A DNA stretch of 5,123 nucleotides, from NCBI GenBank assembly GCA_031282225.1, contig JAITEC010000038.1:1-5123 (forward strand), given 5' to 3'. Every line of letters begins with the position of its first letter. Position 1 is the first letter of the stretch. Source of the DNA: Oscillospiraceae bacterium (GTDB taxonomy: Bacteria; Bacillota; Clostridia; Oscillospirales; Oscillospiraceae). A program made the translations under genes and the position numbers. Below the pieces are notes generated by a model. The model searched no databases and was not told the DNA's origin. It saw nothing but the letters and a program-made list of their open reading frames with translations. Positions 1 through 5,123 of this stretch are shown piece after piece.

Positions 1-393
1 CCGGGCGCGCGCCTTGAGATCATCCGCTCGCTGACGGGCGGACGCGGGCCGGAGCTCGCCGTAGAGTGCTCGGGATACCCCCCGGCGTTCGCCGAGGGCG
101 TGGATATGCTCGCGAAGGGCGGGCGATACCTGGTTCTGGGGCAGACGTCCCCGTCGGAGATCACGTTCAATCCAGCCGCCGTCTTGCAGCGCAACCTCCA
201 GATAATCGGCTCGGGCGGCGCCATCATATCGCACTTCTACAAGGCGCTGGAATTCATCCGGTCGCGTCGCGGCAGATACCCGTTTGCGGATATCGTATCG
301 AAAAAGTACGCGCTCGAGGATGTCAACGACGCGCTGCGCGATATGCTCTCGGGCACGGAGATCAAGCCGGCGATCGATAACAGGAACAGATAA
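1..393 (+). CDS. Zinc-type medium-chain alcohol dehydrogenase, C-terminal part (5' end outside window)
   Basis: The reading frame is open from the first base and ends with TAA at 391-393, giving the last 130 residues. The segment LTGGRGPELAVECSG followed by a GGRYLVLGQ strand matches the second half of the NAD(P)-binding Rossmann fold of medium-chain dehydrogenases. The later stretch (LQIIGSGGA, then FADIVSKKYALEDVNDAL and a final IKPAI) is the usual C-terminal return to the catalytic domain. The family oxidises alcohols or polyols, or reduces the matching carbonyls, with NAD(P) and usually zinc. The zinc ligands and the GxGxxG cofactor loop lie upstream of the window, so substrate and metal content cannot be judged. 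It is followed by a terminator and is probably not co-transcribed with the phosphate genes. The family call is firm and the substrate is unknown. Confidence 0.85.
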   Translation, partial: PGARLEIIRSLTGGRGPELAVECSGYPPAFAEGVDMLAKGGRYLVLGQTSPSEITFNPAAVLQRNLQIIGSGGAIISHFYKALEFIRSRRGRYPFADIVSKKYALEDVNDALRDMLSGTEIKPAIDNRNR

Positions 394-411
394 AAGATAG
401 CATATAACTGC

Positions 412-448
412 AATCGGGCAAGGGACAAGTTGTTCTTTGCCCGATTTT
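412..448 (+). terminator. Rho-independent terminator after the dehydrogenase gene
   Basis: AATCGGGCAA at 412-421 pairs perfectly with TTGCCCGATT at 437-446. The arms can be extended inward by GU and Watson-Crick pairs (422-426 with 432-436), leaving a loop of about five bases. The 3' arm runs into TTTT (445-448), then GCTT, so the U tract is short. The hairpin starts 19 bases after the dehydrogenase stop and separates that gene from the pst promoter region. Confidence 0.8.
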
Positions 449-454
449 GCTTGG

Positions 455-497
455 ATTTGACATTTGCGCGAATACAAATTTGACATTACGCGAGTAA
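455..497 (+). promoter_or_regulatory. Tandem direct repeat upstream of pstS, candidate Pho box (PhoB/PhoP-type site)
   Basis: Two copies of ATTTGACATT begin at 455 and 478, 23 bp apart. Each is followed, after one or two bases, by CGCGA and then an A/T-rich end (CGCGAATA at 467-474, CGCGAGTA at 489-496). OmpR-family phosphate regulators (PhoB, PhoP) bind direct repeats with a period of about 11 bp and often use stacked boxes about 22 bp apart, so the spacing and the position before pstS fit. The second copy would cover the -35 position of the candidate -10 at 514-519, as expected for an activator-dependent promoter. The repeat itself is seen directly; the assignment to a phosphate regulator is inference from context. 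The copies also contain TTGACA, which resembles a -35 box, but neither has a good -10 at normal spacing. Confidence 0.55.
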
Positions 498-513
498 AGT
501 GAGGAAGGCAATG

Positions 514-519
514 TAAAAT
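514..519 (+). promoter_or_regulatory. Possible -10 element of the pst operon promoter
   Basis: TAAAAT matches TATAAT at five of six positions. It lies 16 bases after the second upstream repeat, and initiation about seven bases downstream would leave a leader of roughly 20 bases containing the pstS ribosome site. There is no proper -35 box 17 bases upstream (491-496 is CGAGTA), which fits an activated promoter. The region is A/T rich, so a chance match is possible. Confidence 0.35.
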
Positions 520-531
520 AATTAAAAACTT

Positions 532-536
532 GGAGG
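532..536 (+). promoter_or_regulatory. Ribosome binding site that fixes the pstS start
   Basis: GGAGG is followed by an eight-base A-rich spacer and then TTG at 545. An upstream in-frame TTG at 530 overlaps this site and cannot use it, so the start is TTG at 545. This choice also gives a lipoprotein signal peptide that begins MKK directly before its hydrophobic core. Confidence 0.8.
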
Positions 537-544
537 AAAAAAGT

Positions 545-1516
545 TTGAAAAAGGCAATTGTGGCGATTGTGGCGCTCTTGTGCGCCGGCGCGCTTGTCGC
601 GTGTTCCGGCGGAGGGCAGGATCCGAGTTCTACCGGGAGTCCTGGCGCCCCGGCGGATACGGCCCCCATAGATACAACACAGGGAGCCGAAAACACGCCG
701 GAGGCCGGGGACGGCCCGACGGCGGAAAACACGCCCGAGACAATGTCGGGGAAGATAGTAGTAAACTCCCGCGAAGACGGCTCCGGGACACGAGGTGCAT
801 TTGTGGAGCTGTTCGAGGTCGTCGACGGAGACAAAAACGACATAACCGCGGATTCGGCGGAGATAACTAACAGCACCGCTGTCATGATGACATCGGTCGC
901 CGGCGACAAAAATGCCATCGGCTATGTGTCTCTCGGCTCGCTGGGCGACACGGTAAAAGCCGTCGCGATCGACGGCGTGGAAGCGACTACGGCAAACGTC
1001 GCCAGCGGCACATATAAAGTGGCACGCCCGTTTTTCATCGCGACTGTAGGTGAACCGAGCGCGCAGGCGCGCGACTTCATTGACTTCATAATGAGCTCCG
1101 TGGGACAGGACGTTATAGAGGCCAACGGGTACATACGCGTTGACGACACGGGCCCGTATGCGGGCGGCGGTACCTCTGGCAAGGTCGTTGTGGCCGGCTC
1201 GTCGTCCGTGACGCCTGTCATGGAAAAGCTCAAAGAGGCGTACCTGGCGGTAAACCCCGCAGCGGAAATAGAGATACAGATGAGCGACTCCACAACGGGC
1301 ATGAATTCTGTCATCGACGGGATATGCGACATCTGCATGGCTTCCCGCGACATCAAAGACAGCGAGGCCGAAAAGGGCGCCGAGGGCACGAGGATAGCCA
1401 TAGACGGCATAGCCGTCATCGTCAACCGCGAAAACCCGATAAGCGGGCTCGCGAAGGAGCAGGTGCGCGCCATATACACCGGGGAAATCACGGACTGGAC
1501 ACAACTGGGTGGTTAA
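545..1516 (+). CDS. pstS: Phosphate-binding lipoprotein PstS with circularly permuted halves
   Basis: This 323-residue protein is the extracytoplasmic phosphate receptor of the PstSCAB importer. Residues 1-19 form a lipoprotein signal peptide with lipobox LVAC, so Cys20 is the likely lipid-anchored first residue. Residues 21-67 are a low-complexity linker rich in P, T, G, A and E. The binding fold follows in two blocks. Block one, about 68-197, has SREDGSGTR (75-83), the motif that contacts phosphate in the second half of ordinary PstS, and ends with RPF, FIDFIM and NGYI, which normally form the C-terminus. Block two, about 211-323, has AGSSSVTPVMEKL (217-229), SDSTTG (247-252) and MASRDIKDSE (265-274), normally at the N-terminus, and ends at YTGEITDWTQLGG. 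The order is thus swapped, but every expected ligand motif is present. A CxxC (Cys261, Cys264) lies beside the binding loop. The start is TTG; pstC follows after 6 bp. The family call is firm and the permutation is read directly from motif order. Confidence 0.9.
   Translation: MKKAIVAIVALLCAGALVACSGGGQDPSSTGSPGAPADTAPIDTTQGAENTPEAGDGPTAENTPETMSGKIVVNSREDGSGTRGAFVELFEVVDGDKNDITADSAEITNSTAVMMTSVAGDKNAIGYVSLGSLGDTVKAVAIDGVEATTANVASGTYKVARPFFIATVGEPSAQARDFIDFIMSSVGQDVIEANGYIRVDDTGPYAGGGTSGKVVVAGSSSVTPVMEKLKEAYLAVNPAAEIEIQMSDSTTGMNSVIDGICDICMASRDIKDSEAEKGAEGTRIAIDGIAVIVNRENPISGLAKEQVRAIYTGEITDWTQLGG
686..739 (+). repeat. Short internal repeat in the PstS linker (AENTPE twice)
   Basis: The 18-base segments at 686-703 and 722-739 differ at two positions and both encode AENTPE (residues 48-53 and 60-65). 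They start 36 bases apart, inside the flexible linker between the lipid anchor and the binding domain. Such linkers tolerate expansion and contraction, so this is probably neutral length variation. Confidence 0.6.
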
Positions 1517-1522
1517 GGGGCG

Positions 1523-2365
1523 TTGAAAGACAAGGTTATGCGTGCCGTTTTTCTCGCGGCGGCATGCGTTTGCATTGTGTGCGTGGCGCTAATATGTGTG
1601 TTCCTTTTTGTAAACGGCATCCCGGCGATAGGCGAGATCGGCGCGCTCAGGTTCTTTCTGGGGACGCGCTGGAAGCCGGGGCAGGGGCTGTATGGCATTG
1701 CGCCAATGATTCTGGGCAGCGTATATGTCACAGCGGGCGCCGTCGCGCTCGGAGTGCCAACAGGCGTCCTCACCGGCATATTTATGGCCAGGTTCTGCCC
1801 GGCCCGGCTGCACAGGCTGCTCGGCCCGGCGGTTTCGCTGCTGGCGGGAATTCCATCTGTAATATACGGCTTTTTCGGGATTACCGTTCTCGTGCCGGCG
1901 GTACGCGGCCTCTTTGGCGGTAGCGGCAAGAGTATTTTAACGGCATCCGTTATACTGGCGCTGATGATATTGCCCACGATAATAAGCGTATCGGAGGCAT
2001 CCATACGCGCCGTGCCCGTGCATTATTACGAGGGTTCGCTGGCGCTGGGCGCCACGCACGAGCGCTCTGTGTTCTCTGCCGTCGTGCCGGACGCGCGCTC
2101 GGGCATAACTGCGGGCGTCGTGCTCGGCATCGGCCGCGCCGTGGGAGAGACAATGGCCGTGGTAATGGTGGCGGGCAACCAGCCAATTATACCGAGGGGG
2201 ATCTTGGAGGGCGTCAGGACGCTCACGGCAAACATCGTAATAGACATGGGGTATGCAACAGACCTGCACCGCCGCGCGCTCATAGCCACGGCGGTCGTCC
2301 TGTTTGTGTTTATATTGGCAATTAACCTGCTCGTCTCGCCAGGGAGCAGGCCGGCGGCGAAATGA
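1523..2365 (+). CDS. pstC: Phosphate ABC transporter permease PstC
   Basis: This 280-residue inner-membrane permease forms the phosphate channel together with PstA. About six hydrophobic segments are visible, near residues 8-31, 61-89, 100-126, 137-156, 193-218 and 251-272. LLGTRWKP-type sequence (45-52, here FLGTRWKP) and IYGIxPMI-type sequence (here LYGIAPMI, 56-63) are typical of PstC. The EAA loop that docks on the ATPase runs from Glu158 to about Ile195 and includes YYEGSLALGAT; it carries VVPDARSGI, where many relatives have VLPAAKSGI. GRAVGETMA (204-212) is the characteristic late motif. The frame begins at TTG, six bases after the pstS stop and in the same frame. AAGGGG is only two bases from that TTG, while GGTGG at 1508-1512 lies ten bases away, so initiation probably depends on coupling to pstS. 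An ATG at 1538 is the alternative start. The end overlaps pstA by four bases. Confidence 0.93.
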   Translation: MKDKVMRAVFLAAACVCIVCVALICVFLFVNGIPAIGEIGALRFFLGTRWKPGQGLYGIAPMILGSVYVTAGAVALGVPTGVLTGIFMARFCPARLHRLLGPAVSLLAGIPSVIYGFFGITVLVPAVRGLFGGSGKSILTASVILALMILPTIISVSEASIRAVPVHYYEGSLALGATHERSVFSAVVPDARSGITAGVVLGIGRAVGETMAVVMVAGNQPIIPRGILEGVRTLTANIVIDMGYATDLHRRALIATAVVLFVFILAINLLVSPGSRPAAK

Positions 2366-3177
2366 AGGCGCGCTCTGCAGCGCTGCGAGCCGCAGTGTAC
2401 GCGGCGGCGGCAATCACGGCTCTCACCATTGTTTTCCTCGTAGGCTATATCGTCGTCAAGGGCGCGCCGCACCTGGAGCCAGAACTCTTCGCTCCCAAGT
2501 ACACAACCGACAACCTGTCCATGCTTCCCGCCATAATTAACACGGCCTTGATGACCGTATCCGCGCTGCTCATTTCAGGCCCCGTGGGGGTGTTCGCGGC
2601 GGTCTACCTCGTGGAATACGCCAGCCGCAGCAGCCGCTTGGCACGCGGCGTCCGTCTCGCGGCCGAGACGCTGTCGGGCATTCCCTCGGTTGTATACGGC
2701 CTGTTCGGAAGGCTGCTGTTCGTAGCGATGTGGGGCCTGTCCCTTATATCGGGCGCGTTTACTCTGGCCATAATGACTTTGCCTCTGATTATGCGCACGG
2801 CGCAGGAGGCACTATTGTCCGTGCCTGACACATACCGCGAGGGTAGCTTTGGGTTGGGCGCAGGCAAATTGCGGACGGTGTTCGCGATAACCCTTCCCGC
2901 AGCGGCGCCTGGCATTCTCGCCGGCTTCATCCTGTCCGTCGGGCGCATCGTAGGCGAGACGGCAGCCCTTATATACACTGCCGGCACTGTCGCCGAGATG
3001 CCAAAAAACGCGTTCTCGTCCGTGCGCACGCTCTCGGTCCATATGTACGTCCTCTCCAACGAGGCCTTGTACGTCAACCAGTCATACGCGACCGCGCTTG
3101 TTCTCATGGTATTGGTCATATTTATAAACGCCGGCTCGAACGCGATAGCAAAAAAACTGACAATTCATAGTTTATAA
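2362..3177 (+). CDS. pstA: Phosphate ABC transporter permease PstA
   Basis: This 271-residue membrane protein is the second half of the phosphate channel. Hydrophobic segments lie near residues 10-32, 57-83, 107-128, 130-145, 183-207 and 242-259. [13 protein letters not shown] (104-116) and the EAA loop from about 149 to 185, with [15 protein letters not shown] and TLPAAAPGI, are classic PstA features, as is [15 protein letters not shown] (194-208). The ATG start overlaps the pstC stop as ATGA, which implies translational coupling. GGGAGCAGG at 2342-2350 is a rather distant ribosome site. The final residues TIHSL and the TAA stop are encoded by an AT-rich heptamer array, so the natural C-terminus may have been altered there; this lies beyond the last membrane helix and is probably harmless. 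Confidence 0.93.
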   Translation: MKARSAALRAAVYAAAAITALTIVFLVGYIVVKGAPHLEPELFAPKYTTDNLSMLPAIINTALMTVSALLISGPVGVFAAVYLVEYASRSSRLARGVRLAAETLSGIPSVVYGLFGRLLFVAMWGLSLISGAFTLAIMTLPLIMRTAQEALLSVPDTYREGSFGLGAGKLRTVFAITLPAAAPGILAGFILSVGRIVGETAALIYTAGTVAEMPKNAFSSVRTLSVHMYVLSNEALYVNQSYATALVLMVLVIFINAGSNAIAKKLTIHSL

Positions 3178-3187
3178 TTCACAATTC
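3160..3187 (+). repeat. Four degenerate 7-bp tandem repeats at the end of pstA
   Basis: The units are ACAATTC, ATAGTTT, ATAATTC and ACAATTC, end to end with no gap. The first and fourth are identical, the third differs from them at one position, and the second is the most divergent. Only six of 28 bases are G or C, although the flanks are GC rich. The array starts inside pstA, supplies its last codons and stop, and runs into the intergenic space. It may be a slippage array or the remnant of a small mobile repeat. Confidence 0.6.
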
Positions 3188-3208
3188 GCGCGGCTCATCC
3201 GGCCGCGC
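3188..3208 (+). other. GC-rich RNA hairpin between pstA and pstB
   Basis: GCGCGGC at 3188-3194 pairs perfectly with GCCGCGC at 3202-3208 around a seven-base loop. No U tract follows, so it is unlikely to be a terminator. It sits three bases upstream of the pstB ribosome site GGAGGGG (3211-3217). It could block 3' exonuclease decay of the pstSCA part of the message or tune the relative level of pstB. The structure is clear by pairing; the role is inference. Confidence 0.5.
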
Positions 3209-3221
3209 ATGGAGGGGACAC

Positions 3222-3974
3222 ATGGGCGCTGAAATAGAAATATCGAATCTTTCGGTCTATTATGGCGCAGTCCGGGCGCTTACGGACGTGAGCCTAAATA
3301 TTCCCGAGCACGGGATCACGGCGTTTATCGGGCCGTCGGGTTGCGGGAAGTCCACGCTGCTCAAGACCATAAACCGCATGAACGATCTCGTCGAGGGATT
3401 CAGGGCGGAAGGAGGTGTCACAGTGGGCGGGCGCGACGTCTACGGCGGCATCGACGTGACGCAGCTGCGCAAGCGCGTGGGCATGGTGTTCCAAAAGCCC
3501 AACCCCTTTCCTATGAGCATCTTCGACAATGTCGCCTACGGGCCGCGCACACACGGCGTGCGCGCGCGCGCCAAACTGGAAGCCGCAGTGGAGAAATCAC
3601 TGCGGGACGCCGCCATATGGGACGAGGTGAAAGACAGGCTCCGGCGCAGCGCCCTGTCGCTCTCCGGCGGGCAGCAGCAGCGCCTGTGCATAGCGCGCGC
3701 GCTCGCCGTGGGTCCTCAGGCGCTGCTGCTCGACGAGCCCACGAGCGCGCTGGATCCCATCTCAACTTCCAAGATAGAGGATCTTGTCACGCAGCTAAAG
3801 GCGGAGTATACAATAGTCATTGTCACCCACAATATGCAGCAGGCGGCGCGCATATCCGACCGCACCGCGTTTTTCCTGCTGGGCGAGCTCATAGAGCACG
3901 GCGCCACGGAGGAGCTTTTCTCTATGCCGTCGCAGAAGAAGACCGAGGACTATATTACAGGGAGGTTCGGATGA
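3222..3974 (+). CDS. pstB: Phosphate ABC transporter ATP-binding protein PstB
   Basis: This 250-residue ATPase, of usual length for PstB, works as a cytoplasmic dimer on the EAA loops of PstC and PstA. All the catalytic motifs are present: Walker [10 protein letters not shown] (37-45), the Q-loop with Gln91 in [12 protein letters not shown], signature LSGGQQQR (147-154), Walker B LLLDEP with Asp171 and Glu172, the D-loop SALD (175-178) and the switch His203. NRMNDL (51-56) and QKPNPFP are hallmarks that separate PstB from other ABC ATPases. The ATG start is set by GGAGGGG (3211-3217), the strongest ribosome site inside the operon. This gene is the only one separated from its predecessor, by 44 bases that contain the hairpin. 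Its stop overlaps the phoU start. Nothing suggests damage. Confidence 0.96.
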   Translation: MGAEIEISNLSVYYGAVRALTDVSLNIPEHGITAFIGPSGCGKSTLLKTINRMNDLVEGFRAEGGVTVGGRDVYGGIDVTQLRKRVGMVFQKPNPFPMSIFDNVAYGPRTHGVRARAKLEAAVEKSLRDAAIWDEVKDRLRRSALSLSGGQQQRLCIARALAVGPQALLLDEPTSALDPISTSKIEDLVTQLKAEYTIVIVTHNMQQAARISDRTAFFLLGELIEHGATEELFSMPSQKKTEDYITGRFG

Positions 3975-4618
3975 TGGTGCGGGAAGGATACAGGCAGCGG
4001 CTTGAAGAACTGCACACGGAACTCATACGCATGGGCGCGCTGTGCGAGGAGGCCATCTCGCGCGCCGTTGACGGCCTGTTCTCCGGCGCGCCCGGTCTGC
4101 GCGAGCATGTGAGCCAGCTTGAGCGCGATATCGACCTCAAAGAGCGCGAGATAGAGTCCATGTGCGTGCGCCTGCTCATACGCGAGCAGCCCGTAGCCGG
4201 CGATTTGCGCCGCATAACCGCCGCCCAGCGCATGATTGGCGACATGGAGCGCATAGGCGACCAGGCGCTCGACATCGCCGAACTGTCCGTGCGCGTCTCC
4301 GGCGCCGCCGCCGCGCGCGACGGTCACATAGCGGACATGGCAAAGGCCGCCTCTAAGATGCTCACCGACAGCGTAGACTCGTTTGTCGGCGGGGACATAG
4401 ATGCCGCCCGCGCCGTCATCGCTTACGACGACATTGTGGACGGCCTTTTCTCAGAAATAAGGGACGAGCTGACAGACCAAATCTCCGCCAACTCCGCCGG
4501 CGCCGCCCGCTGCCTCGACCTGCTCATGATAATAAAGTACCTGGAGCGCATAGGCGACCACGCCTCCAATATAGCCGAGTGGGTCATCTACTCAATAACG
4601 GGTGCCCGGGACGGGTGA
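3971..4618 (+). CDS. phoU: Phosphate-specific transport system accessory protein PhoU
   Basis: This 215-residue cytoplasmic protein has the length and two-repeat helical pattern of PhoU, which joins the Pst transporter to Pho two-component signalling and restrains phosphate uptake. Each repeat carries the metal-cluster motif: ERIGDQALD at 93-101 and ERIGDHASN at 192-200. The start ([16 protein letters not shown]) and the early segment [19 protein letters not shown] (70-88) are also typical. GGAGG at 3961-3965 serves either of two adjacent in-frame ATG codons, at 3971 (five-base spacer, ATGA overlap with pstB) or 3974 (eight-base spacer). The first is used here, and the second would remove a single Met. 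The 3' end runs 35 bases into the converging regulator gene, and no clear terminator follows on this strand inside the window. Confidence 0.95.
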   Translation: MMVREGYRQRLEELHTELIRMGALCEEAISRAVDGLFSGAPGLREHVSQLERDIDLKEREIESMCVRLLIREQPVAGDLRRITAAQRMIGDMERIGDQALDIAELSVRVSGAAAARDGHIADMAKAASKMLTDSVDSFVGGDIDAARAVIAYDDIVDGLFSEIRDELTDQISANSAGAARCLDLLMIIKYLERIGDHASNIAEWVIYSITGARDG

Positions 4619-5123
4619 GGGAGTAGCCCACTCCACGCGTAGTGCGAATAGCGGTATTTTCACTTACCAGTTTCAATTTTTTCCGCAGCGCCGATATATG
4701 TTTCTCCAAGCAATTGTCCTCCGCCGCAGCACTACACCATACTTTCCTTATTAAGGAATCCTTCGATACAGTATCGTCATGGTTTGAAATTAATACTTCT
4801 AGAATTTTTGCTTCTTTCTGTGTAAGTATTGCAACATGTTTTTCGCCACTTAGCTCCATCGTATACAGATTTAGTTGAACATCGTTATATACAAGCGCGC
4901 TTCTCAAGTCCAACTCTGTAACACGGCGTGTTAATGCACGAACCCGCGCCAACAACTCGTTTATATCGAAAGGCTTTGTGAGATAGTCGTCCGCACCAGC
5001 ATTAAACCCCAGCAACTTGTCGCTAACCTCACATTTTGCAGTCAGCAGAATTACAGGCGTGTATATACCGCTGTCCCTGATTTCATTTAATAAAGTAATG
5101 CCATCTTTTTTCGGGAGATTTAT
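4584..5123 (-). CDS. OmpR-family response regulator, C-terminal 179 residues (5' end outside window)
   Basis: Reading the minus strand from the window edge, the frame gives INLPKKDG, the sequence that normally follows the phosphorylated Asp, so that Asp is probably the next codon outside the window. Then come the switch region VILLTA (Thr at partial residue 28) and the conserved Lys in DDYLTKPF (residue 50), completing the receiver domain. After a linker, LTQKEAKILEVLI, the recognition-helix region NCLEKHISALRKKLK and TRGVGYSL form a winged-helix DNA-binding domain of the OmpR/PhoB type. The stop (TGA, reverse of 4584-4586) lies inside phoU; the tail after GVGYSL is about ten residues longer than such domains usually need. 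The gene is much more AT rich than the pst operon. It may or may not be the phosphate regulator; no sensor kinase is visible, so no symbol is given. Confidence 0.9.
   Translation of the reverse strand: MNLPKKDGITLLNEIRDSGIYTPVILLTAKCEVSDKLLGFNAGADDYLTKPFDINELLARVRALTRRVTELDLRSALVYNDVQLNLYTMELSGEKHVAILTQKEAKILEVLISNHDDTVSKDSLIRKVWCSAAAEDNCLEKHISALRKKLKLVSENTAIRTTRGVGYSLTRPGHPLLSR

Noticed and set aside
457..485. TTGACA at 457-462 and 480-485 as plain sigma-A -35 boxes
   Set aside because: No TATAAT-like sequence follows either at 16-18 bases. The best -10 candidate is 28 bases after the second, so the repeats fit an operator better.
530..544. Longer pstS start at TTG 530 (five extra residues)
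   Set aside because: It overlaps the GGAGG ribosome site and would place acidic residues (MEEKS) ahead of the signal peptide; TTG 545 has ideal spacing.
362..1504. Long minus-strand open frame of about 380 codons opposite pstS
   Set aside because: It is opposite a clearly functional gene. Its translation is rich in Arg, His, Ala and Tyr with no recognisable domain, and such frames are expected opposite GC-rich coding sequence.
1513..2004. Minus-strand open frames opposite pstC and pstA (for example 1513-2004 and 2604-3119)
   Set aside because: They show no domain signal and lie wholly opposite well-supported permease genes; the hydrophobic coding sequence yields such shadows.
3341..3970. 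Extension of the phoU frame upstream through pstB (425 codons open in total)
   Set aside because: The upstream part is the shifted frame of pstB, with low-complexity Arg/Ala-rich translation. The PhoU family begins at about 3971, where a ribosome site is present.
4620..4634. Inverted repeat GGAGT / ACTCC after phoU as a terminator
   Set aside because: It is only 5 bp with a 5-base loop and has no U tract on either strand. It also lies inside the regulator coding sequence.

Overview
The window carries a complete high-affinity phosphate uptake operon, pstS-pstC-pstA-pstB-phoU, on the + strand (545-4618). Upstream is the 3' end of an unrelated zinc-type alcohol dehydrogenase gene (1-393). Downstream, on the opposite strand, is the 3' part of an OmpR-family response regulator (4584 to the window edge at 5123). 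The protein sequences read as Firmicutes, most likely a fairly GC-rich member of the Clostridia. The reasons are the lipoprotein PstS with an LVAC lipobox, the clostridial style of PstC and PstA, strong GGAGG ribosome sites, TTG starts, frequent ATA isoleucine codons and an intrinsic terminator. This taxonomic reading is inference from sequence style, not from a search.

Layout: 1-393 dehydrogenase tail; 412-448 hairpin terminator; 455-497 two tandem copies of a TTTGACATT-type repeat, placed as a Pho-box-like activator site ahead of a possible -10 at 514-519; 545-1516 pstS; 1523-2365 pstC; 2362-3177 pstA; 3160-3208 an AT-rich heptamer array and a GC-rich hairpin between pstA and pstB; 3222-3974 pstB; 3971-4618 phoU; 4584-5123 (minus) the response regulator, whose 3' end overlaps phoU by 35 bp. 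The genes are tightly packed: 6 bp between pstS and pstC, and ATGA-type overlaps at pstC/pstA and pstB/phoU. This indicates one transcript with translational coupling.

The expected division of labour is that lipid-anchored PstS captures phosphate outside the membrane, PstC and PstA form the channel, a PstB dimer powers it with ATP, and PhoU links transporter state to Pho signalling.

The most striking observation is in PstS. Its two halves are in the reverse of the canonical order. The segment that normally forms the C-terminal half (with SREDGSGTR) comes first, directly after the signal peptide and a low-complexity linker. The normal N-terminal half (with AGSSSVTP and ending in YTGEITDWTQLGG) comes second and ends at the stop codon. 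All the usual phosphate-contacting motifs are present, so this looks like an intact, circularly permuted binding protein rather than a broken gene. Other points of interest are a CxxC motif in that protein, the heptamer array that supplies the pstA stop codon, and a sharp drop in GC content in the convergent regulator gene.
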